Assembly: GCA_964019335.1 (NCBI GenBank)
Contig: OZ025681.1
Location: forward strand, 372,001-436,000
DNA from: Diplonema japonicum
Lineage: Eukaryota > Euglenozoa > Diplonemea > Diplonemida > Diplonemidae
DNA: 64,000 bases
Reading direction: 5' to 3'
Below are positions 10,734 to 21,138 of this stretch, piece after piece. Under the pieces are notes generated by a model. The model made no database searches. It saw only the letters and a list, made by a program, of their open reading frames with translations, and was not told the origin of the DNA. Position numbers and translations under genes: made by a program. The number at the start of each line of letters is the position of its first letter. Position 1 is the stretch's first letter.

Positions 10734-11008
10734 AAAAAAAAAGAAATTCAATATTAAAGGCCACTACAACAAAGGTTAATGACCTTTTTTTTTCCCCCTG
10801 CGTAACCATCCCTTTCTTTTTTTTTTTTGTAATATTTTTTTCTTTTTGTTCGTTTATAAATAGCGGTGGTCATTGTGCTCAAAAGTGGTACAAAAAAAAA
10901 GGGGGGGGGAAATAAAATCCGACTTTTCTTTTGAGCATGCTCACTAGATGTGCGCAACAACAAAAAAAAGGGGGCCGGATTTAGACTGTAAGTAAAAAAA
11001 AGAAAATT

Positions 11009-11406
11009 AGCTATTTTATTGCCAACAAGTAATGAGTCATTATTTAACTCGAGTTCCCGAATTGTATTATATATGATGGCTCACTTGGCGGTAAGTCGTT
11101 TTATTTCACTCTTTCGTCATTTGAGTCACTCACTCTTCACTGTTTTCACTTTTTCTTTTTTTTTTTTTTTTTTTTTTTTTCACACGCAGGTCAGCTTTTT
11201 TAGGCACTTTAAGGGCCGGAATGGCTAAAATAGTCAAAATACCCCCACCCCAAAAAGATTTTTCAAGGGGTTGGGTACATTTTCTTTCACGACAAGACCC
11301 ATTTTTTCACTCTGAAGCGCCATTATTTAACTGCAAAATCTCATTATTTAAGCGTTAAATAATGAGGCCCCAGTGAGTGAAGAAAATGACGAAGAGTGAA
11401 AAAAAA
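11009..11406 (+). mobile_element. Composite inverted-repeat element (modules A+B), copy 3
   Basis: Module A: AGCTATTTTATTGCCAACAA with its inverted partner TTGGCGGTAAGT (to about 11098). Module B: inverted ends TTTTATTTCACTCTTTCGTC (11099) and GACGAAGAGTGAAAAAA (about 11390-11406), with internal CTCATTATTTAAGCG / TTAAATAATGAG. Same order as the 19.7 kb copy. Non-coding. Confidence 0.65.
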
Positions 11407-11836
11407 GGGGGGGGGGAAGGCGATGTTTAAGGTGAAATCCCACTGATGACCACTCTTACCTTTTTGGAGCCTCGCTTGCTTTTTTTTACACCTCTCGTTC
11501 TTCTTTTCGACTGGCTTTGGTTCGCACCGCTGTCACCAGGCGACATGTCCCCGGAGGTATCCATATCAGCAGCGACCCCGTATAGATTTGAAAAAAGGTT
11601 TATCATAACATTAACAAAAATAGAAGAAAAAAGTGTTTTTTTTTTCTTCTTTTTTTTCCATTTTTTTTTTCTTTTTTTTTTTTCATTTTTCAACATCATT
11701 GGCCTCTTTTCCTAAAATTCAAACAATTCAAAATTCTTTTGGAAAATTCTTTTTTCTCAGCCGACCCTTGTTGCAAGATTTCCGAGGGATACGGGAAGAA
11801 AAAAAAAGAAAGAAAAAAAAAAAAAAGAAAAAAAAA

Positions 11837-11874
11837 CTCGATAAAATTTCAGTGTGCATGGAGGTGCTCACTGT
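11837..11874 (-). repeat. H1 hairpin module, truncated copy
   Basis: CTCGATAAAATTTCAGTG, loop with GCATGGAGGTGC, then TCACTG. A-tracts directly abut both sides on the plus strand. Same orientation as all other H1 copies. Confidence 0.65.
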
Positions 11875-11875
11875 G

Positions 11876-11910
<35 letters not shown>

Positions 11911-12049
11911 CAGGCTATCACTCAGAGTAAATTTCTGCAACACACAAGGTGGACTTTTCTTTCTGATTTTTTTGTTCGTTTTTAAAAAGAAAATATCCCA
12001 CATAGAAATCTTACCTCTGCTTTCCCGCTTGAACAGGCCGTTGCCTTGT

Positions 12050-12106
12050 ATGTGCCAACATCCCCCTTTTGTTTAGACAAGTCAAAGACTCGTTCTTGCA
12101 AACAAA
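12050..12106. repeat. H4 conserved motif, copy 2
   Basis: GTGCCAACATCCCCCTTTTG followed by TTTAGACAAGTCAAAGACTC and GTTCTTGCAAAC, matching copies at 6029 and 43298. Confidence 0.6.
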
Positions 12107-12489
12107 AAGAGAACACAAAAAAAAGGGGGGGGAGGATTAAAAAGAGTTGGCGTTTTGTTGTTCGTGCAAAGCTGAGGTTTATCTGCAGAAAGCTCAGAAA
12201 GCACGGAACGAAACCGCCTTTGTTATCTTTCCCCCCTCTAGAAAAAAAAATAGAAGTAGAATAGACAAGAGAAGAAAAAAAAACATTCCATACCGTACAA
12301 AGAGACAAAAAAATTGCTAGGTCACTCTGACCGAAGCCCCATAATTTAACTCCAAAATTTCATTATTTAACTAGTTAAATTATGGCCGTTTCGCGTTAAA
12401 TTACGAGGCCCCTAGCGAGTGAAGAAAATGACGAAAAGAAAGAAATATAACATAGAAGAAAATATAAATACACACTACAGGTAGCACAT

Positions 12490-15078
12490 TCAGTTTGCGG
12501 TAGAGACCGTGACCACAGCTGCTTCACCAGAAACGTAGCATTGTAGAAGGTTCGGCGAAGGTCCCAGTAGTCTGTCCAGTGCGACAAGCTGTTCTTTACT
12601 AAGCTCGGCTGCGATAGCACGGTCCACCTCGCCCTGTCGCTTTCCTGTGCGTGCCACTTCTGCAAAGTGAGGGTAAAGATTGTCACTTCTAAAGTTCCCG
12701 ATCTGGTACATCCACTCCTGCTCCACCTGTATGGAGGCCTGCTGGAGGCAGTACATGACAGAGGGCTTTTCTTGGAAGATCTGCAGGACCCCGACAGCCT
12801 CCAGGACGTAGCTCCCTGTGAGGCGCTCCTTAAGCTTCTCCCCCAAGACTGCCACGGGACGCTTCACCTCCTTTTGAAGATGCGAAGCATAAGCCTGCGC
12901 ACCTTGCAGGTGTTCCATTACTAGGCCACACATCCCGAACCCACGGTGAGTCTGTGACCCGAGGTTCCCCGCCTGCACCGTCCCGTGGGCCATCCCAACC
13001 GACACGCTCATCCCCTTGCACACCTCCGACCTTAGTATTGTGTTTGCGAACAGTGCTGCCCTCATCGGGGTGTCGGCACATTTGCTCGACACATTCCATG
13101 TCACGTAGAAGCTCAGCGGGTCGTGCGGGGCGAACCCGTGCACCACTCCCTTTGTTGTCTGACCCGCCTGCTCTACCAGCTCAGTGAGGGCCACGAACGA
13201 GTCAGGGATGCGGATACTTCTCCCGTTCCCTGTGTACCGTGCTACAGCACTGGTATCGTTGCCCTGTGTCTCGAACCGTACCTTCACGAAGCTCCCATTT
13301 ACCGTCACTTGGGACAGCACTGTGGCGTTCATGTGCGTAGCCCGCTGCGAGTACGTCGTCGTGATGTCCTCTGTGCACGAGAGCCGCGAGCGCGCCATCG
13401 ACTCCGTCGCAGAATCTGTAAGCTCGTCGGTCTCCTCTGCGAACAATGTGTTCGGGAGGAAGGCCTTGTACTCCTTCAGCGCCTTGCAAGCCAACACCAA
13501 GCCCTTCGACACTGCATGCACCTCCTTCACAGACAAGCACTTCGAGAACGTGATTCTGTTCAAGTTCTCCTCAACCACATCGGGCTCAAATGTCTGCAGG
13601 TTGTCCAGCGTCCCTGCTATCCTGTTCAGTGGAATCGCCACGAGGAAGATCTCCAGGAGCGCCATCGTCGCGTCGAACACAAACACCAGACACGCAAAGG
13701 TGATGAAGACCACCAGTGCCGCCATCACCTTGTTCTCCACAGACCGTGTCGTCGTGAGCCACAGGATGGCAGAGTCGATGCTGGGTGTGTTTGAGGCGGG
13801 GACGAAGGTGAACAACTGTGTCTGTCGCAAGAAGTGCTCGGACCCATCAAGGTTCTTCTTCCAGAACACCGAGTCTGGACGGGGCTCCTCCCTTGCGAAC
13901 CCAGCACTCCTCCACCCTGCCTGGATCACCGAAGACATGTTCACAATGCTCACTGCACAGTCTGTGATTTTCTTTTTTTGCTCCCCGTGCCTGTCCTCCT
14001 TCCAGCAATCCTTGTTGATCATGGTCTGTCCAGTGGTTGCTGCGTAGACGATCTCTGTCGTCTGGTCGTAGATGATCACTGTCGTGTCCTCGTGTTGCTT
14101 TGCATATGTGGTGATCGCCTCCTCCCACACTGAAAACACGAGGTAAGTCTGAAGCCAGACCTGCTTGTACTGCGACCACGGGTGCGGGGGAGGGGGTGCA
14201 AGGTACCCTGTGTCGAAGGCGCAGTACACGTAAGGGTTGTTGTCGGAAGCGTACCAAGCGGCGGGAGGCCTGAAGCGTGTGAGGACAGCCCGCCCCTCCC
14301 CACGTATGAAAGAGTCACCCGGGTAGGTGTCGGGAGTGTACTTCGTGAAGTCACCGTCATGAGGGAGCCCGTACTTCTGAGGCCAGTCGAAGGTGTTGAA
14401 GGAGTAGTTGTAGGCGTACTCGTTCAAGCTTCCGTTTACCTCGTGGAGGGACGTGGCGATAACCTTCTGGTGCACCCATGGGTCCGCGTTGATGTTGTAG
14501 GCCTTTGGGTTGAGGTGTTGCCCGTAGGAAGCGAAGATGTACTCCCTCGACTCGTCCTCCTTCAGGTCGTACCAGGTGTGGGTGAGCTGCCCAGCAGGGT
14601 CCTCCCGCTCCCAAGGGACGAGGATGAGGCCAATACCTTCGATCGATTTGCTGTTGGCGACACGGGACCATTCTTTCCAACGGATGAGCTTGGTCCACTC
14701 TTTGGTGACGCTTTCAGGAACTTCGATGAAGTTTGTGGTGGCGTTCCTCACGATGGGGACAGGGCTCTGTATGATGGGGTCTTCAACAGACATGAAGAGG
14801 TCGAGGAGCTCCTTAGATGCGGCCTTCACCTCGTCAAAGGTCCCGAGGATCTCGTCCTTCAGGCGGCCCACCTCCGTCTCCGATGAGCTCTCCACAACGC
14901 TCTCAAGTGACTCCACCGACTGCAGGTACATCCACACACCCCCTGCCACTGAGCACACCGTCGACACGAGTGTTGTCATCACAATCAGAACTGTTACATT
15001 CACACGGCCGCCTCTGTCATAGCGCACTGTGCCTTTCTCAGGAGTCGTCCCAACAGTTGTGACCACAGTCGCGGGCAT
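12490..15078 (-). CDS. Receptor-like membrane protein with degenerate cyclase-like domain, paralogue 2
   Basis: Predicted 862 residues, with the same plan as the gene at 2982: membrane segment near the N-terminus, long ectodomain, second membrane segment followed by EIFLVAIPLNRIAG, linker ending CKALKEYKAFLPNTLF, then the cyclase-like domain (GTVQAGNLGS, RGFGMCGLVMEHLQGAQAYA). The N-terminal 60 residues and most of the membrane-proximal and cyclase-like parts are nearly identical to paralogue 1. Patches of the ectodomain and the variable linker (ATESMARSRLS versus ASVSKSNVSHS) have diverged. The start at 15078 is supported by identity to paralogue 1 including the AG 8 nt upstream; an in-frame extension to 15231 is not shared. 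Activity unknown; tandem duplication with gene conversion is inferred. Confidence 0.75.
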   Translation of the reverse strand: MPATVVTTVGTTPEKGTVRYDRGGRVNVTVLIVMTTLVSTVCSVAGGVWMYLQSVESLESVVESSSETEVGRLKDEILGTFDEVKAASKELLDLFMSVEDPIIQSPVPIVRNATTNFIEVPESVTKEWTKLIRWKEWSRVANSKSIEGIGLILVPWEREDPAGQLTHTWYDLKEDESREYIFASYGQHLNPKAYNINADPWVHQKVIATSLHEVNGSLNEYAYNYSFNTFDWPQKYGLPHDGDFTKYTPDTYPGDSFIRGEGRAVLTRFRPPAAWYASDNNPYVYCAFDTGYLAPPPPHPWSQYKQVWLQTYLVFSVWEEAITTYAKQHEDTTVIIYDQTTEIVYAATTGQTMINKDCWKEDRHGEQKKKITDCAVSIVNMSSVIQAGWRSAGFAREEPRPDSVFWKKNLDGSEHFLRQTQLFTFVPASNTPSIDSAILWLTTTRSVENKVMAALVVFITFACLVFVFDATMALLEIFLVAIPLNRIAGTLDNLQTFEPDVVEENLNRITFSKCLSVKEVHAVSKGLVLACKALKEYKAFLPNTLFAEETDELTDSATESMARSRLSCTEDITTTYSQRATHMNATVLSQVTVNGSFVKVRFETQGNDTSAVARYTGNGRSIRIPDSFVALTELVEQAGQTTKGVVHGFAPHDPLSFYVTWNVSSKCADTPMRAALFANTILRSEVCKGMSVSVGMAHGTVQAGNLGSQTHRGFGMCGLVMEHLQGAQAYASHLQKEVKRPVAVLGEKLKERLTGSYVLEAVGVLQIFQEKPSVMYCLQQASIQVEQEWMYQIGNFRSDNLYPHFAEVARTGKRQGEVDRAIAAELSKEQLVALDRLLGPSPNLLQCYVSGEAAVVTVSTAN

Positions 15079-15415
15079 CGTTGCACCTGAGTGAGAAGGT
15101 ACGGGATATGGAAAGCTGCAAATTCTATGAGCACAGTAAACTGCCGGTAACGAAAGTAACTGATTGAACTCGCAGAGTCTGGAAAGACTCAGGGCTCTTA
15201 AGAAGCAACAGAAACAAATAGAACTAATCAATTTGCTCTGGCCATTTGCTGCCAGAAACGAGGTAACCGTTGGGTTAACCCTGTATACTACGGGAGTATA
15301 CCTATGAAGAAGAACTTAATTCGTAAAGGAAGGAAGAACTGATTTTCATTTTTTTTGCTTAAAGATGTGATATCGTTTAAGGATAAAGAAGAACTCTTGG
15401 CACGCAAAGAAAAAA

Positions 15416-15715
15416 ATTCGATAAAGTTTCAGTGTGCATGGGGGTGCTCACTGTTCAAGAAGAAATTCACACTAATCGGTCACACCGTTCTGCGGTTGCT
15501 GTCTGGTGCCTGAGGTGGCTGGCTGTCGCGACGAGCTGGACGGCATCTGGGCGAGAAACATTATGGAGCCGTGGAAGGTAGAGGCTCGAGGAGAAGAGTG
15601 GTGTCCTGTCGTAGCATTGGCAGGGAAAGCAGTGCGCCCCCCTTTCCCTGCACATCTTTGGATGCGACCCAAGAGATATCGTTTTGTTTGTGCGCACGAG
15701 CGGAATTTTACCTAA
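15416..15715 (-). mobile_element. Long H1-family copy (retroelement-like)
   Basis: Begins with the H1 module (TTCGATAAAGTTTCAGTG..TCACTG), then TTCTGCGGTTGCTGTCTGGT, GGTGGCTGGCTGTCGCGACG and GCTCGAGGAGAAGAG. The middle part recurs at 59563-59620, and the H1 plus GTCGCGATGAG plus GCTCGAGGAGAAGAG combination recurs at 16395. The minus strand has a short open frame but no recognisable domain. The right boundary is approximate. Confidence 0.45.
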
Positions 15716-15849
15716 TAAAATAGCTCATTACGCTGCCATCAACTAGTTTTTAGTCTCGACAATAATATTGTTAAAACAAAAAAGAGAAAAAGAGTCGGCA
15801 ATCTACTTCGCATTTGTTGATGCACACGGTTCAAAATCCGAGAAGTGCT

Positions 15850-16340
15850 ACCGCCTTATAAAAAAGAGAGAAGAAAAAGTAGAAAAAAAGTTGTCTCGAT
15901 TTTAGTGGTGCCATGCAGTATGTGACACAGCGGCCACCCTTGTGAAACTTCGCCCCGAAGCCTCCCAAGTCCCCTGTGGTCCCGTAGAAAGTAAAAGTGG
16001 AGAAGTAAAGAAAGCTTGGAAATTGAAATAGGGAGAGGGGCCACAGAAGCAATTAAACACCAACTGGAGAGTTGTGGGAGGCTTGCTTCACTGGCACGAT
16101 GCCGCGGGGAGGCTACTTGCCTGACCTGGTGAAGCCACCTCCTTGTTCGATGTAATGGGATAAGGGACTCTCCGTTGAGGGCGATGCTAACTGGCGCCAC
16201 ACGTAGGGTGGGCTCTCCCCCCCCGTCCAGGTTTCCCCACGTGTACGGCTTTAGAACGAGAGTTTCCCTTTCGCTTGTGTTTCTCCAAACCACAATTACC
16301 AGGAACCACCACAGGGAGGTTGGAAACATTGGTCCCCAAA
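15850..16340 (-). repeat. Moderate-GC repeat remnant
   Basis: A minus-strand frame of 157 codons (15856-16329) is open, but no family is recognised. About 25 bp near 16195-16222 match positions 150-175 in inverted orientation. Best read as coding or UTR debris of a repeat. No host gene is claimed. Confidence 0.3.
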
Positions 16341-16394
16341 AAAGATGCTTTCAAGTTTGCGGGCTTTGCTAATTAGAAAACCTCCGATTCGGAA

Positions 16395-16560
16395 AATCCT
16401 AAGTTTCGGTGTGCGGGTGGGTGCTCACCGTTCTCTTACCGTCGCGATGAGATGGGCTCGAGGAGAAGAGAAGTCTCCTGTAGTAGCAGTAGCCGTGTGA
16501 TGTGGGCCAAGATGGCGTAGGATATGCATGCTCAGTTTGTGTGCCCTCGCGTTGGCCATG
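16395..16560 (-). repeat. H1-family copy, GC variant
   Basis: H1 hairpin with arms CGGTG/CACCG (16405-16430), then TTACCGTCGCGATGAGATGG, GCTCGAGGAGAAGAGAAGTC and TCCTGTAGTAGCA. It resembles the 15416 copy with deletions. It ends beside the stop of the receptor gene at 16574. Confidence 0.5.
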
Positions 16561-16573
16561 CCGCGGTGTTACT

Positions 16574-19096
16574 TTAGTTAGAAGACACTTGCTGGTTGGT
16601 GATAACAGCAGAGAAGAAGCACTCCAGAATGCCATCAGGAGGACCCAGCAGCCGCTGAAAGGCGTGTTCTTGTTCCTTGCTGAGGCGGCCTCTGGTGCTT
16701 GCTTCGAGCTTGCATTCCACAGAAAGCGTACCTGTGCGAGCCACTTCCTCGAAGTAGACAAGCAGCGGGTCGGTTTTCATACTAACAAGTTGATACATCC
16801 ACTCCTCCTCCGCGTTGTCAGAAGGCTTCCTCAGGCAGAACATCACATGTGCTTTATTGTCAGGCATACGCATCGCACCCACCGATTCCAGCACGAATCT
16901 CCCTGTAAGAACCTCGGCCATAACAGAGGACATTACAGTAACAGGTGTCTTCGCAATCCTTTGCAAACTACAAGCATATGTCTGCACACCATGTAGCTCG
17001 TCCATCACCAGACCACACATCCCGAACCCACGGTGCGTCTTCGACCCGAGGTTCCCCGCCTGCACCGTTCCGTTTGCTATCCCGATTGATACATTCACCC
17101 CCTTGTGCTCTGACCACATCAGATAGTACGCAAACTGTGCTGCGCAGACCTGCGTGTCGGCACACTTGCTCGACACATTCCATGTCACGTAGAAGCTAAG
17201 CGGGTCGTGCGGGGCGAACCCGTGCACCACCCCCTTTGTCGTTTGGCTCGTATGTTCCACCAGCTCCGTCAACATGGCGAAGTTGTCAGGGATGACACCT
17301 GATTCAATACACTCGAACCGTACCTTCGCAAAGCTCCCCTTCACCGTCTGCAGGGACAGCCCTGTACGGTGGTCGGAGGATCGTAGCTGCAGCAAAGAGG
17401 AAACGCGTGCTGGTGAGTCTGCCCTACAGAGAGGGGGCGTAGTTGTTGCAATTGATTCAACTTCCAAGGATTCGACCACGAACAATGTGTTCGGGAGGAA
17501 GGCCTTGTACTCCTTCAGCGCCTTGCAAGCCAACACCAAGCCCTTCGACACTGCATGCACCTCCTTCACAGACAGGCACTTCGAGAACGTGATCCTGTTC
17601 AAGTTCTCCTCAACCACATCGGGCTCGAATGTATGCAAATCTGCCATTGAGCTCGCTATCCTGTTCAGTGGAATCGCCACGAGGAAGATCTCCAGGACCG
17701 CCATCGTCGCGTCGAACACAAACACCAGACACGCAAAGGTGATGAAGACCACCAGTGCCGCCATCACCTTGTTCTCCACAGACCGTGTCGTCGTGAGCCA
17801 CAGGATGGCTATGTCCATGGCCGGCTCCCCAGAGGCGGGGACGAAGGTGAACAACTGTGTCTGTCGCAAGAAGTGCTCGGACCCATCAAGGTTCTTCTTC
17901 CAGAACACCGAGTCTGGACGGGGCTCCTCCCTTGCGAACCCAGCACTCCTCCACCCTGCCTGGATCACCGAAGACATGTTCACGATCCTCACCGCACACT
18001 CCTTGATATCCTTGTCAGACCTCCTGTCCTCCTTCCAGCAAATCTCACTGATCATGGTCTGCCCAGTGGTTGCTGCGTAGACGATCTCTGTCGTCTGGTC
18101 GTAGATGACCACTGTCGTGTCCTCGTGTTGCTTTGCGTATTCAATAATCACGTCCTCCCAGATTTCAAACACGAGGTAAGTTTTAACCCAGACCTGCTTG
18201 TACTGCGACCACGGGTGCGGGGGAGGGGGTGCGAGGTACCCTGTGTCGTAGCCGCAGTACACGTAAGGGTTGTTGTCGGAAGCGTACCAAGCGGCGGGAG
18301 GCCTGAAACGTGTGAGGACAGCCCGCCCCTCCCCACGTATGAAAGAGTCACCCGGGTAGGTGTCGGGAGTGTACTTCGTGAAGTCACCGTTGTGTGGGAA
18401 GCCGTACTTCTTTGGCCAGTACATAGTATCGAACGAGTAATTGTAAATGAAAGTGTCCGAACTCCCGTTGTTTTCGTACAAAGACGTCGCAGCGATCTTA
18501 GGAGGAACCCACGGGTCCTCGCTGATGTCGTGGGCAGCCGTGAGGTGCTGCCCATAAGAAGCATGCACGTACTCCCTCGAACCGTCTTCCATCAAATCGT
18601 ACCAGACGAGAGTGACGAAAGCTGCGGGGTCCTTTTCCTCCCAAGGAACAAGCACCAACCCTATTCCCTCAAGCACATCGCTGTTGGTAAGACGGGACCA
18701 CGCCTTCCAGCGGACCAGGTTCGCCCACTCTTCAGTTGCGTTAAAAGGAATTTCTATGAAGTTTGTGGATGCATTCCTCACGATGGGGACAGGGCTCTTG
18801 ATGACAGGAGTTTCAATAGACATAAACATATCTATAAGCTCATCAGAGGCGGTCTTGACCTCCATAAAGGTGTTGACGATTTCGTCCTTCAGGCGGCCCA
18901 CCTCTGTTTTTGATGAGCTCTCCACAACGCTCTCCAGTGACTCCACCGACTGCAGGTACATCCACACACCCCCTGCCACTGAGCACACCGTCGACACGAG
19001 TGTTGTCATCACAATCAGAACTGTTACATTCACAAGGCTACCTTTGTTGTAGTCCACCGGTTCTTCCGGGTTGACAAAAAAGACCTCTGTTTTCAT
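16574..19096 (-). CDS. Receptor-like membrane protein with degenerate cyclase-like domain, paralogue 3
   Basis: Predicted 840 residues and the most diverged of the three receptors. The N-terminus differs (MKTEVFFVNPEEPVDYNKGS) and the variable linker after FLPNTLF is unrelated. The first membrane segment (VNVTVLIVMTTLVSTVCS) and the ectodomain core (TKYTPDTYPGDSFIRGEGRA) are shared, as is the segment around membrane helix 2 (VMAALVVFITFACLVFVFDA). The cyclase-like part keeps GTVQAGNLGS and RGFGMCGLVMDEL, but the surrounding helix is altered. Canonical metal-binding Asp motifs are again not visible. The start at 19096 gives a complete first membrane segment, and CAAACCCAG lies 13-21 nt upstream. 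A tandem family of surface sensors is inferred; ligand unknown. Confidence 0.75.
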   Translation of the reverse strand: MKTEVFFVNPEEPVDYNKGSLVNVTVLIVMTTLVSTVCSVAGGVWMYLQSVESLESVVESSSKTEVGRLKDEIVNTFMEVKTASDELIDMFMSIETPVIKSPVPIVRNASTNFIEIPFNATEEWANLVRWKAWSRLTNSDVLEGIGLVLVPWEEKDPAAFVTLVWYDLMEDGSREYVHASYGQHLTAAHDISEDPWVPPKIAATSLYENNGSSDTFIYNYSFDTMYWPKKYGFPHNGDFTKYTPDTYPGDSFIRGEGRAVLTRFRPPAAWYASDNNPYVYCGYDTGYLAPPPPHPWSQYKQVWVKTYLVFEIWEDVIIEYAKQHEDTTVVIYDQTTEIVYAATTGQTMISEICWKEDRRSDKDIKECAVRIVNMSSVIQAGWRSAGFAREEPRPDSVFWKKNLDGSEHFLRQTQLFTFVPASGEPAMDIAILWLTTTRSVENKVMAALVVFITFACLVFVFDATMAVLEIFLVAIPLNRIASSMADLHTFEPDVVEENLNRITFSKCLSVKEVHAVSKGLVLACKALKEYKAFLPNTLFVVESLEVESIATTTPPLCRADSPARVSSLLQLRSSDHRTGLSLQTVKGSFAKVRFECIESGVIPDNFAMLTELVEHTSQTTKGVVHGFAPHDPLSFYVTWNVSSKCADTQVCAAQFAYYLMWSEHKGVNVSIGIANGTVQAGNLGSKTHRGFGMCGLVMDELHGVQTYACSLQRIAKTPVTVMSSVMAEVLTGRFVLESVGAMRMPDNKAHVMFCLRKPSDNAEEEWMYQLVSMKTDPLLVYFEEVARTGTLSVECKLEASTRGRLSKEQEHAFQRLLGPPDGILECFFSAVITNQQVSSN

Positions 19097-19657
19097 ATCT
19101 CTGCTTTACCTGGGTTTGAATAAGGGAAAGAGTGGAAAGAATGGGTAAAAAAAAAAAAAAAAAGAATAAATAAAAAAAAAAAAAAAAAAAAAAAAACAAG
19201 GGTCGGTGAAGAAGAAAAAAAAAAAGAAAAGAAAAATCAGATTGCTAACTACACAATTAGAAAACTTAATAAATAAAGTGAAATAAGCCCGATTCTGTGG
19301 AATCCCCCAATTGTCATTTTTCTTTTCTCTTTTTTTTTTTTTTCTTTCTTTCTTTTTTACATGGGGCTGTAAAGTCCCAGAAAAGCCCAACTGATACCCC
19401 ACATAAAAAGTGTTGAAATGGAGCTCCCAATCTCTTGCGTGATTAGAAACATGTCGCATTCTCAAGAAACAAACAAAAGATAAATCGGGGGGGGGGGGGG
19501 ATAGGAAAAAAGAAGATAATGAGTTGCTGGGGCAAGCGGCTAGGCGTTTACAATCTCTCGGGGGGGGGGGGGGGATCTACCCTATTTCAGCCGATTGAGT
19601 CATTTCACAAGCTCCTGGGCTTCCCACGTACGCAGGAGCCAAGGCAACTCCAGTAAT
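19097..19657. other. Spacer upstream of receptor gene 3
   Basis: A-tracts, T-tracts and two G-tracts (about 19486-19500 and 19561-19574). No gene or known site recognised. Confidence 0.4.
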
Positions 19658-20400
19658 AGCTATTTACTGCCAACAAGTAATGACTTTACCGTTACCTCGA
19701 GGTTCCGCATTTTACCGTCGAGGGCCCACAGGGCCCGAGATGGTAAAATGCGGAACCGAGAGGTCGGTAAAGCATTACTTGGCGGTAGGTAAGTGGTTTT
19801 ATTTCACGACACTCAGAAATTACTTCACCACGAGGGGCACAACAGGGTGATAAGGGGTACAACAAGAGAGGGGTTACAAAGGTTACAATACAAGTTATTT
19901 TTCCTCCTCTTGTTGACTAAGAGCTGCCGCTGTCGCTGGCATTGCCACTGTCACCATCTCTAATCAGGCCTTCTCATACCTAGCGCGGCCGCTGGCTCCT
20001 TTTTTTCTGCTGCTTCGGTATATTGAAGTCATTTGGGGTGCTTGGGTAAGCTGACTAAGTTACCCTTACCCACAGAAGAGTTACCCCCAGAAACTGGGAA
20101 CAAGGCCTAGCCAAAAGTGGGCAAATTGGGAGGAAAAAGTAGTCCAACTTGGAACTGAGCCGAGGCAAAAGTTGGCCAATTGAGCTGAACCTGGGGGGAA
20201 ATAGCAAACTGAGAGGAAAAAGTAGCCCCACTGGGAACCGAACCGAGGCAAAAATTGGCCTACCGAGGCATATTATTTAACGGAAACCCCCTATTACTTC
20301 ACGGAAAACAGGCCATTATTTCACCGTGAAGTAATGAGATTTAGCGTGAAGTAATGGGCCCCCCAGTGCGTGAAGTAATTTCTGAAGAGTGAAATAAAAT
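19658..20400 (+). mobile_element. Composite inverted-repeat element (modules A+B), longest copy
   Basis: Module A (19658-19796): AGCTATTTACTGCCAACAAG and TAATGACTTTACCG, a central TTCCGCATTTTACC..GGTAAAATGCGGAA stem, then the inverted CGGTAAAGCATTACTTGGCG. Module B (19797-20400): terminal inverted repeats TTTTATTTCACGACACTCAG/AAATTACTTCAC and GTGAAGTAATTTCTGAAGAG/TGAAATAAAA. It has sub-terminal TTATTTCACCGTGAAGTAAT and repeated GAGCCGAGGCAAAA-type units. No transposase is encoded. Copies lie at 7430-6966, 11009-11406 and 48879-48548. Confidence 0.7.
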
Positions 20401-21138
20401 TCACTATGATAGGAACGAAGTGGTTAGCAACGGCCCGCAATAAAAAAAAAAAATCATCGACGTGGCATTGCTTTAAAAAGCTATGAGAAGTTTGCTCCTC
20501 ATAACAAGGCCACCTGAAGTGACAGACCGGGACCTAAGGCTCATGCTGGAATCTAAAAGGAAAAACTAGCCTAAATAAAACAAGATTCTTAAAAAGCTTT
20601 TTCTGGGGGGTTTTTACGGTGCAGTGGGAACGGGGAAAAGAATATTCCGGGAGGAATAAAGGGGGAAACACCTTCCCCCCTTCCGGACACTTGCCGCGAC
20701 CGGAAGTTTTTCCTTCTTACGGGAGCTCTTTTGTTCTTTTTTTTTCTCTTTTCATCAAGCTTTCAGAATGTACTTGTAGATGCTACAGTAGTCAGCTTTT
20801 ATCGAGTTTCTCCCCCCCTAAGAAAAGAACCTAGGGGGAAAGAGTGCTAGCAACGGAACACCGAAACAGAAAAAAAAACATAAGAGATAAAGGAGGCCAT
20901 CTACTTGATTAGCACCTCTGTAGCACTAGGGTCTACCGTGATGACCGACAAGGAGATCAACAGCGTACATATACTTCTTTGTATCCCCATGCTATCTCCA
21001 GTTTTAGTCGGTTTTAAGCATTTTTTGTTTGTGCACACGGAAAAAGAAATCTGCACACACCCCACATATTATTTATCACCCCCCCCAAAAAAAGAAGAGT
21101 TTCTTTTTTTTTTCTTCTTCTTTTTTTTTTTTTTTTTT
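20401..21138. other. Spacer downstream of WD40 gene, no gene seen
   Basis: Mixed sequence with T-tracts just before 21139. It forms the 3' flank of the minus-strand WD40 gene. No conserved open frame. Confidence 0.4.

Larger units (their letters stand above)
11407..12489. other. Repeat-rich spacer, no firm gene
   Basis: Contains an H1 hairpin module (11837-11874) between A-tracts, an H4 motif (12050-12106) and a B-module end fragment (about 12336-12440: AATTTAACTCC.. TTAAATTATGGCC, GTGAAGAAAATGACGAA). A 45-codon basic open frame at 11427-11564 (minus; MDTSGDMSPG..KRRTRGVKKSKRG) could be an exon or a chance frame; I cannot support it further. Confidence 0.45.

Noticed and set aside
11427-11699. 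90-residue basic protein
   Set aside because: The N-terminal half is lysine-rich translation of T-tracts. The remaining 45 codons show no homology or splice partners I could support.
15856-16329. 157-residue minus-strand protein
   Set aside because: No recognisable family, no signal or start context. Part of the sequence recurs inverted near position 150, so repeat debris is the better reading.
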